Shown: piece after piece, positions 58,640 through 64,000 of the stretch | How positions within the stretch are numbered: the stretch's first letter is position 1 | Layout: each line of letters opens with the position of its first letter | Assembly: GCA_028583415.1 (NCBI GenBank) | Contig: CM053276.1 | Coordinates: 58,178,814-58,242,813, forward strand | DNA: 64,000 nucleotides | Source: Protea cynaroides | Lineage: Eukaryota > Streptophyta > Magnoliopsida > Proteales > Proteaceae | Direction: 5' to 3' | The notes under the pieces: model-generated | Told to the model about the DNA's origin: nothing | What the model saw: the letters and a program-made list of their open reading frames with translations, nothing else | The model's database searches: none | Program-made: the position numbers and the translations under genes

Positions 58640-59837
58640 CTAAGGGATGTGTATAGGTGCAGTTGTAGTAGAAGAGACCTGTCCTTTCTTGAGTTTGGTC
58701 CGGGTATAAACCTGTAGTGTAGGATCAGCAGCAGTTTTGGCCATAGTTTCTGGTTTATCTTCAGTGTGAGGTTCAGTGTGAGGTTCAGCCAAGGTTTTAT
58801 CAAGGGGCGGTATTACAGGAGAAACATCTTCTGATGAATCTATGAACTCCCCCTGAAGTGGATAAGTCATAGGTTCAATCATCTGACCATCTTCCTGTAA
58901 TAGTGACTCCCCCTGAAGATGGGATGGAAGAAAATAGGGAAGATGTTCATAAAATTGAACATCCATGGATACAAAGTGACGACGGGTAGGAGGATGATAA
59001 CACCAATATCCCTTCTGGGTTGGAGAATAATCCAAAAAAAGACACCGAAAACCACGGGGTTCAAGCTTTCCTGAAGATCAATGGTTGCGCACATAACACA
59101 CAACCAAAGACCTTAAGAGGAATAATATGGATAGTGTTATTGAGCAAGAAGTCTAAAGGAGAGCGGTGATTGAGGACATGGGTAGGAACACGGTTAATGA
59201 GATAAGCAGCGGTAAGAACGGCATCACTCCAAAACTACGGTAGAACATTCTTGGCAAACATCAAGGCACGAGCTACTTTAAGGAGGTGTCGATTCTTCTG
59301 TTCAACCACAACATTTTGTGCAGGAGTGTCGACGCAACTTGTCTGATGGATGATGCCATTATCGCCAAGGTAAGTCTGAAAGGCCCCCTCGAGATATTCC
59401 CGTCCATTGTCACTCCGGAGGATCTGGAGTGTAGCTCCAAATTAGGTTTGAACCATATGATGGAAATGGCAAAAACATGAGAAAACGTCACTTTTATTAT
59501 GCATAAGATATACCCAAGTAGTACGGGAATAACAATCAATAAAAGTGACGAACCATCTATGACCAGTGCTAGAAACAGTACGAGCTGGTCCCCATACATC
59601 AGAATGGACAATATGAAAAGGAGTAATACTCCGTGTAAGAGACAGATGATACGAAGATCGAGTTTGCTTAGCCAAAATATAAGCTTCGCAAAAAAACTCG
59701 TCTTGTTTACATTTATTTGCTAATCACATAAATAAACTGACAAAATAGTAAAAGAGGGATGGCTGAGACGTTGATGCCATCGATGCAGATCGGAGGATGC
59801 CGGATCAAGGTGAAGAGCAGGGTTTGCAGAAACAGGT
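58640..59837 (-). pseudogene. Integrase region of copia pol
   Basis: The GAG-pre-integrase segment HRWHQRLSHPS lies near 59790. The zinc and catalytic core follow: FHIVHSDVWGPA (first Asp), RWFVTFIDCYSRTTWVYL, RSDNGREYL (second Asp, near 59400) and QKNRHLLKVARAL. Frames change at least three times, and stops replace Trp near 59237 and 59080. The C-terminal part (59035-58640) is open and Pro/Glu/Thr-rich. Confidence 0.8.
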
Positions 59838-59845
59838 GCGGAAAC

Positions 59846-60849
59846 CATAGTTGTCAAGGCAACAAGGCAATCCAAGGCGTTTGAGGCCATCCTGGGCGCC
59901 TAAGCGCCTAGGCGACCAAGGCGTTCCCAGTGTATTTTTTTTATTTTTAAAATATTAATGCTATATTAATGTTTATATATATATGCAGCATTCTACATAA
60001 ATAAACATTTAAGACATAGCTTAATTAATATAAGAAAACCAACAAAGAAACAAATAATTGAGTTAAGTAGGCAACACGTATTTATGACAAACATTTGCTT
60101 ATTTCTAATAAATTTCACTGGAGCGTAACTCCTTTAATATACTTCGAATTCAAGCAATCTCAAATTCGTTCCAAAGCTAGTATAATCAGCTTTCTAACAA
60201 ATCCTAGATTGCTTGAATCCAAGTTATATTGAAGGAGTTACACTCTGGTCAAACCTTGTTCGAAGTACGCGAATGTTGTTAAAAGTCGTCTGAATGTAAA
60301 TTATTTTTTGGGCATCAAAGCAAGAGATTATTTTGGCACGCTCTTGGTTTTTAGTGATGCTTTACTATAATAAGATTTATGGAATTTTTATATTTGGAAA
60401 AAAGCCTAGCATTTTGAAGTTGAAAATCACCCCTGCACCCAAAAATACGGTTTTTGTTCTTGAACTGGAAGGTTGACTTTTTATCCTTCTGGAATTTGAA
60501 TTTTAAACTATTTTTATTGGATTCAAATAGGGGGTATTTGCTTATTTATGACTAATATTAAAAATTTACTTAAATGATATTAGTCATAAATAAGTACTGT
60601 CTGATAAATGTTGTTCCTGTCTAGTATAATAAATCCTGTGAAGCAAATTCAGAGATCAAAGGAAGAAAAAAAACACATATAAGACCCAAGGCGACCGCAC
60701 AGGCATTCTGGGCGCCCAAGGCGTCCAAAGCGGCGCCAAGGCGACACCCAGAGAGCCTGGGCGACCGCCCAGGCAACACTCATAAGGCGCCCAGGCGCCC
60801 AGGCCCTGGAATCACGCCTGGACGCCCAGGCGACGCCTTGACAACTATG
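59846..60849. mobile_element. hAT-type non-autonomous element, long copy, inside copia
   Basis: The 1004-bp element starts CATAGTTGTCAAGGC and ends GCCTTGACAACTATG. A perfect 8-bp duplication GCGGAAAC lies at 59838-59845 and 60850-60857. Both ends are packed with GGCG words. The middle (about 60100-60520) matches the centre and right arm of the foldback element at 41194-42602. No ORF. It splits copia pol between protease and integrase. Confidence 0.9.
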
Positions 60850-61019
60850 GCGGAAACTGATGGAGAGAGACCGTCTTCAAGCAAGTACAAGCCTCCCTGC
60901 AGCCTACCACATCCAATCATCCTCTCTGTTGCCAGATCCTAAAACAAACAATGATATGGAAAAAATGTAACTTTGCAATTTAAAGCAGAAGTAATTTGAC
61001 TAATTGACAAGAGATTGAC

Positions 61020-61207
61020 AGAAAATTTAAGATCATGGAGAACAGACTGCAAAGTTAAATTAGGGGTGCATTTGATGGAACCTTTCCGGATACAGAGGAT
61101 AGGGTCCCATCAGCTACACGGACAGGATTAGTTTCAAGGGCAGAAACAAAATGAGAGAAAGAATCAGAGTTACCAGTCATGTGATACGTGGCCCCAGAGT
61201 TAATAAT
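61020..61207 (-). pseudogene. Protease region of copia pol, active-site Asp changed
   Basis: The motif reads INSGATYHMTG where copia proteases have DSGAT, so the catalytic Asp codon has become Asn (GAY to AAY). A TAG at about 61210, where Trp is usual, precedes it. Both changes are G to A on the coding strand. The protease would be inactive. Confidence 0.7.
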
Positions 61208-62329
61208 CTAAGGATTAGAGACAGTGGATGCACTAAAACACATACCTGAATGGGCAAAATTTGAACCTGGAGTATGGGAAGTGGCAGGAACAAATGCAGA
61301 TGATGATCCGGAAGCAGTAGATGGATGTAGCAGACGACTGATTGCCTGAATTAATTGTTGAGTGTCTTTGGAAGATGTAGTAGAGGCTTCGGCCGGCCGG
61401 GAGATAGTTTGGTGTGCCTGAGGGCCCTTGGAAAACCTGTTCCTTTGCTGGCCTTTTTCTCTTCGCTTGGCTTTGAAATCTGCCAGCTTCCCATGGAGCT
61501 TCCAACAAGTGTCTTTTGTGTGCCAAGGTCTACCACAGTGCTCACACATCACAGGTTCCTTCAAGCTAGGAGTGGTTGAAGTTACCTGGTGAGGTGCTGA
61601 AGTCTGAAGAGCTGATCTTGTCGGAACAGCTGGTAAGAGCATCATGGTTCGCCGTAGGTCTTCAAGTTGCACCATTGCATATGCATGTTCCAAAGATGGG
61701 AAGGGGTCCTTACTGAGGATCTAGGATCGAATGGGATCTAATTCAACATTTAAACCTGTTATGAAAGTGTAAGCCCTGTACTGTTCATCTCTTTTTTTGT
61801 ACAGGGTTGCATCAGCATCACATTTGGCATGAAAACCATCATAAAAATCCAGAGTTTGCCAAAGACTCTGGAGCTTAGTATAATACTCAGATACAGTCAA
61901 TTCATTCTGTACAGTTGCCATGATCTTCTTCTGGACCGCATAAATCAAAGCATAGTTTCCTACTTGGGAATATGTGGCTTTGGCAGATTTCCAGATCTGG
62001 GCAGCCGTATCTAACAAAAGGTACCCCTCGGCTATGGCTGGTTGTATAGAATTAAGGAGGAACTGCATAACCAAAGAGTTTTCGGCATTCCATTTTTTTA
62101 GGGCGACGCCGACAGTTGGTACACTTTTTGTACCGGTAATATAGTCAGCTAGTCCTCGTGCAGTAATTGAAAGAAGGGAGAATCTAGACCACATTAAATA
62201 GTTTCCACCATCCAATTTTGTAGTATTAACAGAAATTGTCAATTTAAAGGACTCAGCCCCAGTAGAAGTAATTTCAAATGCTTCAGAAATGATAAAAAAT
62301 CTAGATAACCAGCAATGGGCGTGTACCAA
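61208..62329 (-). pseudogene. gag: gag of the copia element
   Basis: The UBN2-type gag core is open at 62329-61721 (KLDGGNYLMWSR, ITARGLADYI, LWQTLDFYDGF, FITGLNVELDPIRS). A TAG at 61721-61723 where Gln is likely (C to T) is the only break. The frame then goes on to 61208 with the zinc knuckle CEHCGRPWHTKDTC (CX2CX4HX4C) and a Ser/Thr-rich tail. Gag forms the particle shell. Confidence 0.87.
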
Positions 62330-62689
62330 TCCTGTTGTTTATGGAAGAACTTAGTCCACCAACGGGGATACCGCAATGGGCCGTGTACCAATCTTATTTT
62401 TTATGGAATAAGAAAATCAAGTTCCGCAAAGAACACGATCTTCAATTAGGAATAGAAAATCGGTATTTACGCAAGGACTGATCTCAAATAAACCATCAAC
62501 AGGGATACACAACAAAAAAGAAAAAAATGGAAAAAAAACCTTCTAGATCATGGAAGGATAAAAAAAAGAAGATTTCTGGTAACCTTAACGTCAACGGTGA
62601 TCTAGGTAGATGGCAGCGATAGTCAAGAGGTGGCGGCGCTGGAGATGGAAGATGATGAGCCGGTGGAGCCTAACTTGGCTCTGATACCA

Positions 62690-62946
62690 TGTAGAAACAA
62701 TGAATGGAATGACTTGTCTCACAATAGACAAAGGTCCTCTTATTTATAATGTGAGAATGAATACAAAGAAAGAAAAAAATAGTACAAGTAGTACAATACA
62801 AGTAGTACGATAAGGGTAGTACAGGTAGTACAAATGTATAATACAGGTAGTACAATGAATCTAGATATAAAGATAAATTAATCTAAACCACATGGTGGTT
62901 AATCCATTTGGACCATACGATCTCTCCATCGTGATTCCTCTCAACA
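62690..62946 (-). repeat. 5' LTR of the copia element
   Basis: 257 bp and the same length as the other LTR, with few differences, so the insertion is fairly recent. The primer site TGGTATCAGAGCC (complement, 62677-62689) directly abuts it. Confidence 0.92.
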
Positions 62947-62951
62947 ATTTC

Positions 62952-63426
62952 ATTCTCCTTGAGATCGTTCCTATGATCTGAATGTATTCCTAAGGACTTC
63001 TTTTTATCTGGTAGCCGTGTATCCCTTGGTTATGGGATCTTTTCAACTGAGATCATACAAAGCACCTACATCAAGTCTTTTATAGCTATCTGAAGATCGA
63101 ACCTTGCTACAGTTGTGTTCTCTACTTCCCAGAGGATTGATACACGGCACCACTGGTACCGAAATATTTTTTCCTTTGTGCTTACTATGTCTTCGAATAT
63201 TACATCTGCTAGAACAGATTTGTACAAGATGGAGAACCTCACAATTCCCACAAATATCACCAAACTTGATGGTGGTAACTATCTGATGTGGTCTCGAGCC
63301 ACACAGCTTTCCATTACAGCTAGGGGATTATCTGGTTATCTCATACGCATCAAGACTAAACCCATTACTAAAGACGCTGCTTTGGATAAATGGAATGCTA
63401 AGAACTCTTTGGAAAACCCTAATTAG
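62952..63426 (+). pseudogene. gag: Plus-strand copia: rest of leader and gag start
   Basis: After the nested element the leader resumes. ATG at 63187 opens MSSNITSARTDLYKMENLTI, then KLDGGNYLMWSRATQLSITA and LDKWNAKNSL, the N-terminus of copia gag and a relative of the gag at 62329. It stops at TAG 63424-63426, where unrelated sequence begins, so gag is truncated by a deletion or further insertion. Confidence 0.75.
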
Positions 63427-64000
63427 ATCCGTTGTGGATCCACCCAAGTAATTTGCAAGCTTGATTGAATAAACAGTGGCAGAAGTGTAATTAAATCCAA
63501 AACTCAACCAGTAGTGGCAGTTTGGTAATTAATCAGAACTTAACAAATAGGTATGAAACAAACAAAGCCTTAGGATAAACAAGAATTAGATATATAAGCT
63601 AAGGGCATTTTGGGAAAATAACGATTAAAACAATAACCCAATAACATAGCTTCCAAATAGGTATGAAACAAACAAAGCCTTAGGATAAACAAGAATTAAG
63701 TATATAAGCTAAGGGCATTTTGGGAAAATAACGATTAAAACAATAACCCAATAAAATTGTAGCTTCCGTCTTCAAGCTCTCGACAGGAGAGAGAGGCGGC
63801 AATCAGATTCAGATTGAAGAGGAAGAACTTCTTCCATAGACTTCCAATGGAGCTCAAACTTTAGGTGAAGGTTCGGAACACTCAAAGCTATTGTTTCCAA
63901 CTATTATTTTTCCTAGAACAGCAAGGAGTAAGAGAGATTGAAGGTCTGAACAGTCTCTGGCAGTAGGACAAAGAAGAAGTGAGTTGCAAGTTTTGTAACT
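63427..64000. repeat. Unassigned end with a 110-bp tandem duplication
   Basis: The block 63545-63654 is repeated at 63655-63764 with few changes (AATAGGTATGAAACAAAC to AACAATAACCCAATAA). The rest is unassigned; GAGAGAGAGGCGGC near 63788 and a possible splice-like TTGTAAC at the end are not enough to call a gene. Confidence 0.75.

Larger units (their letters stand above)
56639..62946 (-). mobile_element. Complete Ty1/copia element
   Basis: Two 257-bp LTRs (56639-56895 and 62690-62946) are flanked by a perfect 5-bp duplication ATTTC (56634-56638 and 62947-62951). On the minus strand the order is LTR, primer site, gag, protease, integrase, RT, RNase H, polypurine tract and LTR, the copia order. 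The pol frame is broken by a few stops and shifts and by a 1-kb hAT-type insertion at 59846-60849. It is inserted in the leader of the plus-strand copia. Confidence 0.93.

Overview
This is nuclear DNA of a flowering plant, probably a eudicot. The basis is one spliced host gene of plant type (a purple acid phosphatase closest to PAP26), a nuclear tRNA-Gln gene, and plant transposon lineages: Tekay-like Ty3/gypsy, Ty1/copia, Pack-MULE, hAT, RTE-type LINE and Au-like SINE. I cannot name the species. Almost all of the window is repetitive DNA, heavily nested, and most transposon genes are broken by stop codons.

Layout. 1-771 and 14682-15857 are two halves of an old Tekay-like LTR. They are split by a complete, younger Ty3/gypsy element (772-14681, target duplication CTTTT) that has 2.3-kb LTRs, a mitochondrial-looking insert, an antisense ORF in its leader, a degraded gag-pol and a 500-N assembly gap. 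16226-17918 is a Mutator-like element that has captured three exons and two introns of a RopGEF gene (a Pack-MULE). 18424-18780 is an 84-bp tandem repeat. 19288-21225 is a second Mutator-like element with unrecognised cargo. 21661-21732 is tRNA-Gln(CTG). 23107-31159 is a complete LTR element that encodes only a gag protein.

31333 to about 35740 holds a decayed hAT transposon with a recognisable transposase on the minus strand. The PAP26-like gene (minus strand) has its last four exons at 36597-39320 and one further exon at 52162-52300. The intron of about 12.8 kb between them is filled with an RTE LINE (split by a foldback hAT-like element), a Tat-like LTR, a copia remnant carrying a SINE, a GATAC-rich element and the 3' end of a SIRE-like element. 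Upstream PAP exons are not in the window. 53150-54480 looks mitochondrial.

54592-64000 is a nest of copia elements: a minus-strand fragment is broken by a plus-strand copia, which is broken by a complete minus-strand copia (56639-62946, target duplication ATTTC), which is itself broken by a hAT-type non-autonomous element (59846-60849, target duplication GCGGAAAC).

The genes do not form a pathway. The main interest lies in gene capture, in the structure of the gag-only and non-autonomous elements, and in a possible LTR-encoded spliced peptide.
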